Part shown: positions 50,837 to 59,580 of the stretch, in pieces
How positions within the stretch are numbered: position 1 is the first letter of the stretch
Layout: every line of letters starts with the position of its first letter
NCBI GenBank assembly: GCA_021155205.1
Contig: JAJNPS010000023.1
Coordinates: forward strand, 38,528-102,527
Origin: Rhodobacterales bacterium
Lineage (GTDB): Bacteria > Pseudomonadota > Alphaproteobacteria > Rhodobacterales > Rhodobacteraceae
Reading direction: 5' to 3'
Length of the DNA stretch: 64,000 bases
Notes under the pieces: generated by a model
Told to the model about the DNA's origin: nothing
What the model saw: only the letters and a program-made list of their open reading frames with translations
The model's database searches: none
Translations under genes and position numbers: made by a program

Positions 50837-53655
50837 TTGCGCACCGCCGATCTCGGAAAATTTTTCGCCGAAAAATTTTCGCCGGCCGGCATGGGGTCTG
50901 CAATGGGCGGAAACTGCGGCTCGGACTGATCCCTTGGCCCGACCCGTTCGATCCGCACCTTCAGATCGAACCACGCCGCCTGTCCGGTGATCGGGTCCGA
51001 GTTCGAATAGCGGTGTCCGTCGCCCTGCTCCGGCAGCAGTTCCGAAATCAGGTGGTTGAGCAGGAACCCTTCTGTCGCCTCGGGCGCGCCTTCGTCCAGC
51101 GCCCAGGCGCCCTTGCGCTTGCCGATGGCGTTCCAGGTCCAGACGGTATGCTCGTTCAGCGCCGCCATATGGGCGACCGGCACGGTGATGGTGCCATTGG
51201 GCGAGGTGACACGGGCATAGTCGCCGGGCTGAAATCCATGTTCGGTCCAGATTTTTGTCGGCATATACAGGTAGTTCTTGCCCCTGATCTGGCGCAGCCA
51301 CGCATTCTGCGATCCCCAGGAATGGTACATGTCCATCGGGCGCTGGGTCAGGGCGTGGACATCAAACCCGTCCGCTTCGTCGCCGAACGGCGGATACCAG
51401 ACCGGCAGCGGGGACATCGACTGTTTCAGCCGCTCGCGCAGATGGTCAGGCGGCTGGCGGTCGCCGAACCCTTCGGCGGCCAACTGGAACCGGCGCATCG
51501 GTTCGGACCAGATGTTGAAAAGGTAGGGTTGCGGGGTCTCGAAAAACGAGGTCGCCACCGCCCAGTCCTGATAGGCGGCGTTCCAGGGCTTGTAATAGCG
51601 CGCCGCGTCCGGGACATGCGCCTGATAGAACCCTCCATTGGCGATATAGGCGGCGATCTGCTCGGGATTGGCATCGCCCCGTCCCGTCGCCGTGCCATCA
51701 CCGCGAAAGCCGATCAGCGGGCCGACGCCGGGGCGGCGGATGTGGTTCGCGATGTAGTCGGCGTAGTCTTTGAACTTGGCCGTGCCATCGGGATTGGTCA
51801 TGCCCGGCAGGCCCAGCCGCACCCCAAGGTCAAGCAGGACCGACTGGAACCCGCGCACGCCGGCATGTCCGGGGCGATCAGGTTCCACCACCGGCCAGCG
51901 GATGCTGTCGCCTGCGGCATCCGGCTCGCTGATCGGGCGGTCCAGCAGGCTGATGCAGTCATGGCGTTCCAGATAGGTCGTGTCGGGCAGGATCAGGTCG
52001 GCATAGGCGACCATCTCGGACGCATAGGCATCCGAATAGATGATGCGGGGGATGACGTATTTGCCGTCATCCCCCTTGTCCGTCAGCATCTCCATCACGG
52101 CGGCGGAGTTCATCGAGGAATTCCACGCCATGTTGGCCATGTACAAAAACAGCGTGTCGATCCGGTAGGGATCGCCCGCATGGGCATTGGGGATGACCAT
52201 ATGCATCATGCCATGAGCCGAGAACGGATTTTCCCAGGAGAACGCCTTGTCGATCCGCGCGGGACTGCCGTCGGGCAACAGGCACAGATTGTCCGGCCCG
52301 CGCACATAGCCCAGATGCGGGCCGGACAGGGGTTTTCCCGGCGTCGTGACGAAATGCGGCGTCGGATGCGCCTCCAGCGGTTTGGGATAGGGCGGTTTCA
52401 GACGGTAGCCGCCCGGAACCTCGACCGTTCCCAGCAGGATTTGCAGCAGGTGCAGGGCGCGGGCAGTCTGGAAGCCGTTGGAATGCGCCGAAATCCCGCG
52501 CATGGCATGGAAACTGACCGGCCGCCCCGGCATCGAGACGTGATGGTTGCCACGAAAATCGGTCCAGGGCTGCGCCATGTCGATGGCATGGTTGAAGGCG
52601 ACATCCGCAAGTTCCGCCGCCAGCGCCCGGATGCGGGGCGCGCGCACACCGCAACGGTCGGCGACCGCTTCGGGCGCGTAGTCCGGCGACAGGTACATCT
52701 CGGCCATGTGCTGAAACACCGTCCTGTTCCCCTGCCAGACCGCGCCAAGGTCGGGCTGCACGCCCTTGCCATCCCAGGCCGCCGGATGCTGCGTCACCTT
52801 GTCGATGACGAAAGGCTGGCTTTCGGCGTTCCTGGCGAACAGGCCTTTTTCCGCGCCCTCGGCAGAGTTCACCAGCAGCCCCGCATTGGTGAACTGCGCA
52901 AGATATTCCAGATCAACCTTGCCCGCCTCCAAGAGGCAATGGATCAGCGACAGGATCAGCAGGCCATCCGTTCCCGGTGTGATGCCGATCCAGTCATCGG
53001 CCACCGCGTTGTAGCCGGTGCGGATCGGATTGACCCCGATGACCCGCGCGCCGCGCTCCTTGAGCCGCCCGAGGCCGATCTTGATCGGGTTGCTGTCATG
53101 GTCCTCGGCCACGCCGAACATCACGAAAAGTTTCGTGTGCTCCCAGTCGGGCTGGCCGAACTCCCAGAAGGCGCCGCCGATGGTGTAGATGCCCGCCGCC
53201 GCCATGTTGACGCTGCAAAACCCGCCATGGGCGGCGTAGTTCGGCGTGCCGAACTGCTGCGCCCACCAGCCGGTAAAGGACTGCGACTGGTCGCGGCCGG
53301 TGAAAAAGGCCAGCTTTTCCGGGGCCGTTTCGCGCAAGGGTTTCATCCAACTGACGGCCAGCGCCAGCGCCTCGTCCCAGCTGATCTCCTCGAATGCCCC
53401 CGACCCGCGCGGGCCGACGCGGCGCAACGGCGCGCGCAAGCGGGACGGTGCCGTGACCTGCATGATGCCGCTGGCCCCCTTGGCACAAAGGACGCCCTTG
53501 TTGATCGGGTGGTCGCGGTTGCCTTCGATATAGCTGACCTTGCCTGATTTCAGGTGCACGTTGATCCCGCAGCGGCAGGCGCACATGTAACAGGTGGTGT
53601 GGCGCACCTCGTCCGAGACGGGCGGCGACAGATCAAGCCTTGGCTGGTGCCTCAC
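50833..53655 (-). CDS. soeA: Sulfite dehydrogenase molybdopterin subunit
   Basis: A 940-residue molybdopterin oxidoreductase. The N-terminal 4Fe-4S site is Cx2Cx3Cx27C (Cys 22, 25, 29 and 57), followed by the large catalytic domains (GVNPIRTGYNAVADDWIGI; MRGISAHSNGFQTARALHLL in parts). No Tat signal is seen, which fits cytoplasmic SoeA and not periplasmic DmsA. The start is taken as GTG at 53655 with GGGA about 9 bases upstream; a longer frame reaches 53739. The C-terminal ENFSAKNF is encoded by a 25-base palindrome that has a second copy at 54540. In Allochromatium and Ruegeria, SoeABC oxidises sulfite to sulfate; context supports that role. Confidence 0.82.
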   Translation of the reverse strand: MRHQPRLDLSPPVSDEVRHTTCYMCACRCGINVHLKSGKVSYIEGNRDHPINKGVLCAKGASGIMQVTAPSRLRAPLRRVGPRGSGAFEEISWDEALALAVSWMKPLRETAPEKLAFFTGRDQSQSFTGWWAQQFGTPNYAAHGGFCSVNMAAAGIYTIGGAFWEFGQPDWEHTKLFVMFGVAEDHDSNPIKIGLGRLKERGARVIGVNPIRTGYNAVADDWIGITPGTDGLLILSLIHCLLEAGKVDLEYLAQFTNAGLLVNSAEGAEKGLFARNAESQPFVIDKVTQHPAAWDGKGVQPDLGAVWQGNRTVFQHMAEMYLSPDYAPEAVADRCGVRAPRIRALAAELADVAFNHAIDMAQPWTDFRGNHHVSMPGRPVSFHAMRGISAHSNGFQTARALHLLQILLGTVEVPGGYRLKPPYPKPLEAHPTPHFVTTPGKPLSGPHLGYVRGPDNLCLLPDGSPARIDKAFSWENPFSAHGMMHMVIPNAHAGDPYRIDTLFLYMANMAWNSSMNSAAVMEMLTDKGDDGKYVIPRIIYSDAYASEMVAYADLILPDTTYLERHDCISLLDRPISEPDAAGDSIRWPVVEPDRPGHAGVRGFQSVLLDLGVRLGLPGMTNPDGTAKFKDYADYIANHIRRPGVGPLIGFRGDGTATGRGDANPEQIAAYIANGGFYQAHVPDAARYYKPWNAAYQDWAVATSFFETPQPYLFNIWSEPMRRFQLAAEGFGDRQPPDHLRERLKQSMSPLPVWYPPFGDEADGFDVHALTQRPMDMYHSWGSQNAWLRQIRGKNYLYMPTKIWTEHGFQPGDYARVTSPNGTITVPVAHMAALNEHTVWTWNAIGKRKGAWALDEGAPEATEGFLLNHLISELLPEQGDGHRYSNSDPITGQAAWFDLKVRIERVGPRDQSEPQFPPIADPMPAGENFSAKNFPRSAVRK
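50856..50880. repeat. 25-base palindrome in the 3' end of soeA
   Basis: Seen directly: 12-base arms GAAAATTTTTCG and its complement around a single central base. It lies in frame near the end of soeA. A 21-base core is shared, in the opposite orientation, with 54540-54560, and a GCCGGCC stretch flanks both copies. Confidence 0.8.
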
Positions 53656-53779
53656 GGCTGTTTTCCCATCTTGTGCCCTGCCCCCCTGCAGGCCCAGTCT
53701 GGCGATCCTTGGCTTCGGCAACTGTCCAGTTCGCGACACATGATGCCAAAAGTCGCGCCGCGCAGTTTCAACACGCCGA

Positions 53780-54523
53780 TCACAGCAGCGCCTTTACCAG
53801 GCCCAGACCCGCCAGTGCCGCCAGCAACAGGATGGCAAAGCGGCGAAACTCCTGCGGGTCGGTCGAAAAGAAGTGCCGCCCGCCCAGCCAGTTGCCCAGG
53901 AATGTCAGCGGCAGGGCAATCAACGATGCCCGAAGCGTGTCCCAGGACACCAGACCTGCCCAGAAATACAGGGGTGCCGAGTAAAGATCGAGCAGCGGGA
54001 AATAGGCGATCAGCGTGGCGCGAAACACCGCCGCCTGCATCGGCTGCGCGGCAAAGAACGGGACGATCGGCAGCCCCCCCATGCCCGGCGCGTTGGCCAG
54101 CCCCGACAAAAGCCCGACGCCCATGTTGGACGGCGCGCCGTGGATTTCGCCGCCAAGCCGCCAGCCTGCCAGCAACACGAAACACATCGTCAGCACCAGG
54201 AGCGAAATCGCCACCCGCGCCAGATCCTCGGGCAGCGATGTCAGCCCCCACAGACCCAGCGGCAGCCCCATCGCCGCCCCCGCCATCAAAAGCCGGACGC
54301 GGCGCCAGTCCACATCCGGCCCGGCGCCCCTGGCGGCCTGCAGGGACATCGCCGTTTCCAGTATGACGACAACGGCGACGAAATTCAGCGGATTGGTGAC
54401 AAGACTGGAGGCCGCGATGACCATCGCCGAATAGCCGAACCCCGAATAACCCCGCACAAAGGCGGCAACGACAATCGCGGTCGCCATCCATGCCAGCGCG
54501 CCGGTTCCAAGGTCAAAGGGCAT
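53780..54523 (-). CDS. tauE: Sulfite exporter TauE/SafE family permease
   Basis: A 247-residue membrane protein with about seven or eight helices and the duplicated TauE/SafE pattern (GYSGFGYSAMVIAASSLVTN near the start; GLLSGLANAPGMGGLPIVPF in the middle). TauE is thought to release the sulfite formed by Xsc. Its place between xsc and soeA, on the same strand, fits that role well. 45 bases separate it from xsc and include a TTCG-centred palindrome; 124 bases separate it from soeA. Confidence 0.85.
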   Translation of the reverse strand: MPFDLGTGALAWMATAIVVAAFVRGYSGFGYSAMVIAASSLVTNPLNFVAVVVILETAMSLQAARGAGPDVDWRRVRLLMAGAAMGLPLGLWGLTSLPEDLARVAISLLVLTMCFVLLAGWRLGGEIHGAPSNMGVGLLSGLANAPGMGGLPIVPFFAAQPMQAAVFRATLIAYFPLLDLYSAPLYFWAGLVSWDTLRASLIALPLTFLGNWLGGRHFFSTDPQEFRRFAILLLAALAGLGLVKALL

Positions 54524-54539
54524 GGCACCCGCCGGCCAG

Positions 54540-54558
54540 AATTTTTCGGCGAAAAATT
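54540..54558. repeat. 19-base palindrome between xsc and tauE
   Basis: Seen directly: arms AATTTTTCG and its complement around a single G, in the xsc-tauE gap. It is a second copy, inverted relative to 50856-50880. It could be a partial terminator that lowers tauE expression relative to xsc. Confidence 0.75.
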
Positions 54559-54568
54559 TTGGCCCCGC

Positions 54569-56347
54569 TCACCCCGCCACCTGCCGCCGCATGTCCGAGC
54601 GTGATATTCCCGCCACCTCGACCGGCTTTTTCATCGCGTCGCGGCGGAAGGGTTCCCCCAGTTCCTGATTGATCATCACCTCGATCAGGGTGGTCTTGCC
54701 GTGGTTCATCTGGTCCCTGATCGCCTTAGACAAGGCATCGCGCAGATCATCCATCGTGCGCGCCTGCACCCCTTGCAAGCCACAGGCCTTGGCGATCCCG
54801 GCGTAGCTCACACCTTCATCCAGTTCGGTGCCGACGAAATTGTCGTCGTACCAAAGCGTCGAGTTCCGCTTTTCCGCGCCCCATTGGTAGTTGCGGAAAA
54901 CGACCATGGTGATCGCGGGCCATTCGGGACGGCCAATGGCGGTCAGTTCGGTCACGGCGATGCCGAACGCCCCATCCCCGGCAAAGCCGACGACCGGCAT
55001 GTCGGGACAGCCGATCTTGGCCCCGATGATCGACGGCAGGCCGTAGCCGCAGGGACCGAACAGCCCCGGCGCCAGGTACTTGCGGCCCGCCTCGAATGTC
55101 GGATAGGCGTTGCCGATGGCACAGTTATTGCCGATGTCGCTGGAAATGATCGCCTCACGCGGCAGGGCGCTTTGGATCGCGCGCCAGGCCATGCGGGGGC
55201 TCATCCAGTCGGGTTTTGCGCGGCGCGCGCGGTCATTCCACGAAGTTCCCGGATCGTCTTCCTCGTGATCCATCGACGAAAGCGCCTGCGCCCAGGCCGA
55301 TTTCACCTGGGCAATTTTCGCTCTGCGTTCCATGCGCCCATGGTCACCGGCGGTAGAGGCCAACCGCGCCAAAACCGCCTCGGCGACCTTCTTTGCGTCG
55401 CCGACAATGCCAACTGTGACCTTCTTCGTCAGCCCGATGCGATCCGGGTTGATGTCGACTTGGATGATCTTGGCCGCCTTGGGCCAGTAGTCCAGCGCGT
55501 ATCCCGGGAGCGTTGAAAACGGGTTCAGCCGGGTACCGAGACAGAGTACCACATCTGCCCCGGAAATCAACTCCATTGCGGCCTTGGAGCCGTTATAGCC
55601 AAGCGGTCCGGCAAACAGGGGATGCGATCCCGGAAAGGCGTCATTATGCTGGTATCCCACGCAGACCGGGGCATCCAGACGTTCCGCCAGCCGCATCGAG
55701 GCAGAGATGGCGCCGCCAAGCACCACACCTGCGCCATTCAGGATCACCGGGAACTTCGCCACTGACAACAGGTCCGCCGCCGCCTGGATCGCCGCCTCGC
55801 CGCCCGAAGGACGCTCGAACTCCACGATGGCGGGCAGGTCGATGTCGATCACCTGTGTCCAGTAGTCGCGCGGCATGTTGATCTGGGCCGGGGCGCTCAT
55901 CCGTCTGGCGTTCAGGATCACGCGGTTCAGCACCTCGGCCACGCGGGACGGGTCGCGCACCTCTTCCTGATAGGCGACCATGTCGGCAAACAGCGCCATC
56001 TGCTCGACTTCCTGAAAGCCGCCCATCCCGATGGTCTTGTTGGCAGCCTGCGGCGTCACCAGCAACAAGGGCGTGTGGTTCCAGTAGGCGGTCTTCGCCG
56101 CCGTCACGAAATTGGTGATCCCCGGCCCGTTCTGCGCGATCATCATCGACATTTTGCCGGTGGCGCGGGTATAGCCATCCGCCATCATGCCGCCCGACCC
56201 TTCATGCGCACAGTCCCAGAACGTGATCCCGGCCTTGGGAAACAGGTCGCTGATCGGCATGAAGGCGGACCCGATGATGCCGAAGGCATGCTCGATCCCG
56301 TGCATCTGCAGGACTTTCACAAAAGCTTCTTCGGTGGTCATCTTCAT
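54569..56347 (-). CDS. xsc: Sulfoacetaldehyde acetyltransferase
   Basis: A 592-residue thiamine-diphosphate enzyme that converts sulfoacetaldehyde and phosphate to acetyl phosphate and sulfite. It is close to acetolactate synthase in fold but has the Xsc start MKMTTEEAFVKVLQMHGIEH (20 residues) and FGIIGSAFMPISDLFP. The TPP/Mg motif is GDGAFGIAV followed by FRNYQWGAEKRN; the catalytic Glu region is CAHEGSGGMMADGY. ATG at 56347 was chosen over 56356 because GAGG sits 9 bases upstream and the family begins there. A direct-repeat TauR-type box lies 60 bases upstream. No pta gene follows, unlike many xsc loci. Confidence 0.95.
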   Translation of the reverse strand: MKMTTEEAFVKVLQMHGIEHAFGIIGSAFMPISDLFPKAGITFWDCAHEGSGGMMADGYTRATGKMSMMIAQNGPGITNFVTAAKTAYWNHTPLLLVTPQAANKTIGMGGFQEVEQMALFADMVAYQEEVRDPSRVAEVLNRVILNARRMSAPAQINMPRDYWTQVIDIDLPAIVEFERPSGGEAAIQAAADLLSVAKFPVILNGAGVVLGGAISASMRLAERLDAPVCVGYQHNDAFPGSHPLFAGPLGYNGSKAAMELISGADVVLCLGTRLNPFSTLPGYALDYWPKAAKIIQVDINPDRIGLTKKVTVGIVGDAKKVAEAVLARLASTAGDHGRMERRAKIAQVKSAWAQALSSMDHEEDDPGTSWNDRARRAKPDWMSPRMAWRAIQSALPREAIISSDIGNNCAIGNAYPTFEAGRKYLAPGLFGPCGYGLPSIIGAKIGCPDMPVVGFAGDGAFGIAVTELTAIGRPEWPAITMVVFRNYQWGAEKRNSTLWYDDNFVGTELDEGVSYAGIAKACGLQGVQARTMDDLRDALSKAIRDQMNHGKTTLIEVMINQELGEPFRRDAMKKPVEVAGISRSDMRRQVAG

Positions 56348-56406
56348 GGTGATCATCCTCGTGATTGCGGCCTTGCATCGGTTCTATCGCCCGGCGCCAG
56401 TCCGCC

Positions 56407-56439
56407 TTAGGGCCAGAGACCAAGGCGCGTTAGGTCCAG
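56407..56439 (-). promoter_or_regulatory. Putative TauR operator upstream of xsc
   Basis: On the minus strand: CTGGACCTAA (56439-56430), 13 bases, then CTGGCCCTAA (56416-56407). Spacing and orientation are identical to the box before tpa. The R. capsulatus TauR site is described as direct repeats of CTGGACYTAA type (recalled, not checked). The box ends 60 bases before the xsc ATG. Confidence 0.75.
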
Positions 56440-56447
56440 ATCGCAGC

Positions 56448-57911
56448 CTATCCTGCGCCACGGCGGATGGCCGCCGCAATCTTGGAGATGCCGTCGGGGA
56501 TGCGCGCCGGCGGAACCGACGAATATCCCAGCCGATACAGGTTGCGCGGCGCGCTGGCGGGATCGAAAAAGGCGCGGCCCGGCTCGATCAGCACCTCATC
56601 CGCGCGCAGCCTTGTGGCCAGCACCTCGGTGTCGACCATGTCCGGCGCACGCATCCAGAAACTGGACCCGCCGAACCCGCCCTGCCCCGCCACGGTCAGG
56701 CCGTGGTCGTGAATGGCATCCTCCATCACCTGCCGCCGCTTGCGATAGGCGTTGCGCATGCGCGCGATCAGCGCGTCGTAATGCCCAAGCGACAGAAAGT
56801 AGGCCATCGTGCGCTGCACATGCCCCGGCGGATGACGCAGCACCGCCATGCGCAGATCGCGCGCGGCCCGGATAAAGACCGGCGGCCCGACAAGGTAGCC
56901 AAGCCGCAGGCCGGGAAAGACGGATTTGGAGAACGACCCGGCATAGACCACATGACCCCCCGCATCGAGGGATTTCAGCGCAGGCGAGACGGGTTTGAGG
57001 AAGCTCATCTCGAACTCATAGTCGTCCTCGACGATCACGAACCCGTCGCGCGCTGCGGCCTCCAACAGTGCCAGCCGCCGGTCCAGCGGCATCGTCGCAT
57101 TTGTCGGGCACTGATGCGAGGCGGTGGTAAAGACGACATCGACAGCCTTGGGGATGCGGTCGGGCGGCAGGCCATCGGCATCGACATCGACCGGAATGAC
57201 TTCGGTCCCGGAAGGCGCCAGAATGCTGCGCAGACCCGGATAGGACGGGTTTTCCACCGCCGCCCTTCGCCCCGGCCCCAGCAACGCCGCGACCGTGATC
57301 CACAGCGCGTTCTGCGCGCCGAGCGTCAGCAGAACCTCGTCCGGTGCCGCCGCGATGCCCCGTCGCGGCAGGATGGTGCCAAGCAGATGTTCGATCAACA
57401 GGGGATCGTCCTGGTCGTAATAGTCCTGCGTCAGCGCCGCGAAATCCCGCCGACCCAGCGCCCGCACGGCACACAGGCGCCAGTTCTGATGATCGAACAG
57501 GGCGGGGTCGATCTGGCCATAGATGAAGGCATGGGCATAGCGTTCCCAGTCTGCGGGCCGCGCCACCTGGGGCGGCGCAGCCTGCGGGCGCAAAAGGCGC
57601 GCAAAGTCCGGTGCCTCGGCCCGGTGCGACCGCTGCGGCAGGTCCGGCGCCCGCGGGGCGGTGTCGGACACGAAATACCCCGACCGTCCGCGCGCGGTCA
57701 GATAGTCCGACGAGACCAGTTCCGCATAGGCCAGCGTGACGGTGATCCGGCTGATCCCCAGATGCGCCGCCAGGCCGCGCGAGGACGGCATCCGCTGGCC
57801 TGCGCGGAAACGACCCGAAACGACCGCCTCCGTGACCATCTGGCGGATGCGCTGCTGCAGACTGCCCCGCGCGGCGGAGGGCAGGACAAAGGCTTCGGCT
57901 GGGATCGACAT
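56448..57911 (-). CDS. tauR: Taurine-responsive MocR/GntR-type regulator
   Basis: A 487-residue regulator with an N-terminal GntR winged helix (SLQQRIRQMVTEAVVSGRF; GQRMPSSRGLAAHLGISRIT) and a C-terminal aminotransferase-like domain that should bind PLP (Lys in YAGSFSKSVFPGLRLGY; IVEDDYEFEMSF). The N-terminal MSIPAEAFVL resembles known TauR proteins. It lies between tpa and xsc on the same strand, and matching direct-repeat boxes stand before both. ATG at 57911 has GAGG five bases upstream; a GTG at 57932 is an alternative. It is expected to activate tpa and xsc with taurine. Confidence 0.88.
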   Translation of the reverse strand: MSIPAEAFVLPSAARGSLQQRIRQMVTEAVVSGRFRAGQRMPSSRGLAAHLGISRITVTLAYAELVSSDYLTARGRSGYFVSDTAPRAPDLPQRSHRAEAPDFARLLRPQAAPPQVARPADWERYAHAFIYGQIDPALFDHQNWRLCAVRALGRRDFAALTQDYYDQDDPLLIEHLLGTILPRRGIAAAPDEVLLTLGAQNALWITVAALLGPGRRAAVENPSYPGLRSILAPSGTEVIPVDVDADGLPPDRIPKAVDVVFTTASHQCPTNATMPLDRRLALLEAAARDGFVIVEDDYEFEMSFLKPVSPALKSLDAGGHVVYAGSFSKSVFPGLRLGYLVGPPVFIRAARDLRMAVLRHPPGHVQRTMAYFLSLGHYDALIARMRNAYRKRRQVMEDAIHDHGLTVAGQGGFGGSSFWMRAPDMVDTEVLATRLRADEVLIEPGRAFFDPASAPRNLYRLGYSSVPPARIPDGISKIAAAIRRGAG

Positions 57912-58025
57912 TCTGGCCTCATCCGCGTACACGCGCTGGACCCAAAGGATGCGGAAGGGGCAAGGCTGTCAACGCCCTGCCCCATTCACCTTGTCCAAAC
58001 ATCCCCGCCAGAGACTCCGGTCCTC

Positions 58026-59399
58026 TCAGCCAAACACCTTCGTCAGCGCCCGACCGATCCCGTCGGTGATGTGGTCGATGTCATCCGCCGTCGCGATCAG
58101 CGCCGGCGACAGGCAGAGCGTGTTGTTGAACCCCGGCACCGAGCGGTTGGTGGCCCCGATGATGATGCCCTGCGCCATGCAGTCGGCAACGACCGCCTGC
58201 ACCATCTTTTCCGGTGCGGGCTCCTTGGTGGTGCGATCCGACACCAGTTCCGCACCCAGGAACAGCCCCTTGCCGCGCACGTGGCCGACGATGCGGTGCT
58301 TGTCCATCAGCGCGCGGAGATTGCCAAGGCACCGCTCACCCATCCGGATCGTATTGTCCAGAAGCCCCTCATCCTCGATGATGCGCATGTTTTCCAGCGC
58401 CGCCGCGGGGCCTGCCGTGCAGCCGCCAAAGGTGGAGATGTCGCGGAAATAGCTCATCGGGTCCGTGGCGTCGTCCTTGAACATCTCAAAGACGGCCTCG
58501 GTCGTGACGGTGCAGGAAATCGCGGCGTAGCCGCTGGCCACCCCCTTGGCCATGGTCACGAAGTCCGGCTTGATCCCGTAGTGCTGATAGCCGAACCAGG
58601 TGCCGGTACGACCGACGCCGCAGACAACCTCGTCGATATGAAGAAGGATGTCGTACTTTGCGCAGATTTCCTGCACGCGGTCCCAATAGCCTTCCGGTGG
58701 CACGATCACGCCGCCGCCTGCGGTCACGGGTTCCAGCACGATGGCACCCACGGTATCAGGCCCCTCGCGCAGGATGACCTCCTCAATCGCATCCGCTGCG
58801 CGACGGCCATAATCCGCCACATCCCATTGCGCGCGGTATTGCAGGCAATGCGGCACCATCACAAAGCCGTCCGGGTAAGGCCCGTACATCGCGGCGCGCT
58901 CCAGCTGGCCGCTGGTCGCAAGGGTGCCGATGGTGGTGCCGTGATAGTCCCGCTCGCGGTACAGGATCTTCCACTTCTTGCCCTTGTGGTGACGGTGCGA
59001 AATCTGGCGCACCATCTTGTAGACCTTTTCGTTGGCCTCGGAGCCGGAATTGGCGAAATAGACCCGTGACAGGCCCGGCATTTTCTCGATCAGCTTCTTG
59101 GCAAAGCGCGAGGCCGGGATCGACCCTGCGGCACCGGCGAAATAGTTCATCTGGATCAGCTGGTCGCGGACCGCATTGGCGATGCTTTCCCGCCCGTAGC
59201 CCACATTGACCGTCCAGACCCCGCCCGAGACGGCATCGAGATGCTCTTTGCCCTTGGCATCCCAGACGCGCATCCCCTTGCCTTCGACGATGACGCGGGG
59301 ATCGGTGGTCTCGTACTGCTTGTGCTGGCTGAGGTGATGCCAGACATGGGCGCGGTCCGCCTCGATCACGTCCGAAATGTCGTTCATCAATCCGTCCAT
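58026..59399 (-). CDS. tpa: Taurine-pyruvate aminotransferase
   Basis: A 457-residue class III aminotransferase that transfers the amino group of taurine to pyruvate, giving alanine and sulfoacetaldehyde. Motifs include FANSGSEANEKVYKMVRQIS, LLHIDEVVCGVGRTGTWFGY and the PLP Lys in DFVTMAKGVASGYA. The combination of the Tpa-like N-terminus (VWHHLSQHKQYE) with xsc and tauR supports the taurine assignment over other omega-aminotransferases. ATG at 59399 has AAGGA about 8 bases upstream; 59387 is also possible. A TauR-type box lies 71 bases upstream. Uptake genes tauABC and alanine dehydrogenase are not in the window. Confidence 0.92.
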   Translation of the reverse strand: MDGLMNDISDVIEADRAHVWHHLSQHKQYETTDPRVIVEGKGMRVWDAKGKEHLDAVSGGVWTVNVGYGRESIANAVRDQLIQMNYFAGAAGSIPASRFAKKLIEKMPGLSRVYFANSGSEANEKVYKMVRQISHRHHKGKKWKILYRERDYHGTTIGTLATSGQLERAAMYGPYPDGFVMVPHCLQYRAQWDVADYGRRAADAIEEVILREGPDTVGAIVLEPVTAGGGVIVPPEGYWDRVQEICAKYDILLHIDEVVCGVGRTGTWFGYQHYGIKPDFVTMAKGVASGYAAISCTVTTEAVFEMFKDDATDPMSYFRDISTFGGCTAGPAAALENMRIIEDEGLLDNTIRMGERCLGNLRALMDKHRIVGHVRGKGLFLGAELVSDRTTKEPAPEKMVQAVVADCMAQGIIIGATNRSVPGFNNTLCLSPALIATADDIDHITDGIGRALTKVFG

Positions 59400-59469
59400 C
59401 GCCCTGATCCTTTGCCGCAAGGTGCCTGTTCGCGTTTGATCCTATCATCGGGGATCGCGGCTGGCTACG

Positions 59470-59502
59470 TTAGGACCAGTGGAATTGCGCAGATAGGTCC
59501 AG
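59470..59502 (-). promoter_or_regulatory. Putative TauR operator upstream of tpa
   Basis: On the minus strand: CTGGACCTAT (59502-59493), 13 bases, then CTGGTCCTAA (59479-59470), 71 bases before the tpa ATG. Same half-site, spacing and orientation as the box before xsc. Confidence 0.75.
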
Positions 59503-59524
59503 ATGGCGTGCCCCTGACAGGGCG

Positions 59525-59580
59525 CCGGAGGGTTTTGCACCCTCCGGACCTCCCGCAGGATATTTGGGCAGAGGTGAAAT
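59525..59580. repeat. Hairpin plus dispersed repeat downstream of rbsK
   Basis: An 8-base perfect stem (CCGGAGGG with CCCTCCGG, loop TTTTGCA, 59525-59547) is followed by CCTCCCGCAGGATATTTGGG and an A/G-rich tail, a diverged copy of the element at 33016 and 29241. It lies between the 3' end of rbsK and the tpa promoter and may end rbsK transcription. Confidence 0.65.

Noticed and set aside
51013..53547. Long plus-strand open frame opposite soeA (844 codons)
   Set aside because: Composition is that of an antisense shadow; soeA has clear cluster ligands and operon overlaps.
49217..53655. Calling the molybdoenzyme operon dmsABC (DMSO reductase)
   Set aside because: SoeA has no Tat signal, and the operon sits directly behind xsc and tauE, which fits sulfite oxidation better; sequence family alone does not decide.
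54569..56347. Acetolactate synthase for xsc
   Set aside because: The N-terminus and the catalytic-region sequence match sulfoacetaldehyde acetyltransferase, and tpa and tauR are adjacent.
56187..59069. 960-codon plus-strand frame across xsc, tauR and tpa
   Set aside because: It spans three well-supported genes antisense and shows no domain; an artefact of GC-rich third positions.
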